DNA of 6,846 nt from NCBI GenBank assembly GCA_015494165.1, contig WGBS01000222.1:1-6846 (forward strand), given 5' to 3'. Position 1 is the stretch's first letter; each line of letters starts with the position of its first letter. The notes under the pieces were generated by a model that made no database searches, was not told the origin of the DNA, and saw only the letters and a list, made by a program, of their open reading frames with translations. Shown here in pieces: positions 6,559-6,846 of the stretch. Source of the DNA: Gammaproteobacteria bacterium. Lineage in GTDB: Bacteria > Pseudomonadota > Gammaproteobacteria > S144-34. The translations under genes and the position numbers were made by a program.

Positions 6559-6846
6559 GTGGCGATGCGGCGCGGCGTGCTCTACGGCCTCATAGCCCTC
6601 GCGGGCACGGCGGGGGGGATCGCCGGCTGGTGGCTGTCGGAGCACTACGGTCCGTCCCGGCCGGAGCCCTCCCCGAGCCCGGTGCCGCCGCCCGTGGTCG
6701 CCGGCCGTCAGATCGCCGAGCCGCCCGAGCGCGCAGTGCCCTTCACGTTGCCGGACCTGGAGGGCCGGCCGCGCAGCCTGGACGAATGGAAGGGCAAGGT
6801 GGTGGTGCTCAACTTCTGGGCCACCTGGTGCCCGCCGTGCAAGCGC
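6559..6846 (+). CDS. membrane-anchored TlpA/ResA-like thioredoxin, 3'-truncated
   Basis: The first 96 residues are visible and the gene runs off the window. The N terminus (MRRGVLYGLIALAGTAGG, continuing into IAGWW) is a single hydrophobic segment without an obvious cleavage site, so it probably anchors the protein in the inner membrane facing the periplasm. A Pro-rich linker (about 32-47) follows. The redoxin domain begins VPFTLPDLEGRPRSLDEWKG, then VVVLNFWATWCPPC with Cys91 and Cys94. WCPPC and the FTLPDLEG lead-in are typical of TlpA, ResA and CcmG-type thiol-disulfide reductases, which act in cytochrome c maturation or disulfide reduction. GTG at 6559 is preferred over ATG at 6565 on ribosome-site spacing. 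Lying 3 bp after dsbD, it is a likely client of DsbD. The exact subfamily cannot be set from the visible part. Confidence 0.9.
   Translation, partial: MAMRRGVLYGLIALAGTAGGIAGWWLSEHYGPSRPEPSPSPVPPPVVAGRQIAEPPERAVPFTLPDLEGRPRSLDEWKGKVVVLNFWATWCPPCKR

Noticed and set aside
4138..6645. Long minus-strand open frames opposite dsbD (4138-5367 and 5395-6645)
   Set aside because: They encode Arg/His/Glu/Ala-rich sequence without any domain and are compositional shadows of dsbD.

Overview
The window is a GC-rich, densely coded piece of proteobacterial chromosome, most likely from a gammaproteobacterium. GroEL is very close to the enterobacterial protein, and the set groEL, groES, fxsA, cutA, dsbD matches the neighbourhood I know from Escherichia coli. 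The high GC and a DsrE-like gene would fit a Chromatiales- or Ectothiorhodospira-type lineage, but that placement is only a guess. There is no mobile element, CRISPR array, tRNA or rRNA.

Layout: (1) the 3' end of a DsrE/F-like gene (+), ending at 328. (2) Two GC-rich hairpins between convergent genes (330-375). (3) A small PEGA/SHOCT lipoprotein gene (-), 380-880. (4) A 331-bp intergenic region (881-1211) with a heptamer-repeat array that can fold into a long imperfect hairpin, a four-run G-quadruplex motif inside it, a short extra stem-loop, and the groEL terminator. (5) The groES-groEL operon (-), 1212-3188, preceded by a good sigma70-type promoter overlapping a perfect CIRCE operator. (6) fxsA (-), 3354-3785. 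(7) A divergent redox operon (+): cutA, dsbD and a TlpA-like thioredoxin gene that runs off the end.

How the parts work together: groESL is the HrcA/CIRCE-controlled chaperonin operon. fxsA may read into it but does not need to, because groES has its own promoter. On the other strand, cutA and dsbD overlap by 40 bp and dsbD is 3 bp from the TlpA-like gene, so the three should be translated together. DsbD would carry electrons from cytoplasmic thioredoxin to periplasmic thiol proteins, and the anchored TlpA-like protein next door is a plausible client.

Most unusual points: DsbD is 785 residues, against about 565 in E. coli, because its periplasmic N-terminal alpha domain is present twice in tandem, each copy with its own CX5C redox pair. 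Second is the 147-bp, 21-unit heptamer array downstream of groEL. The rest is well-conserved housekeeping sequence; I do not see a wholly new defence or mobile system.
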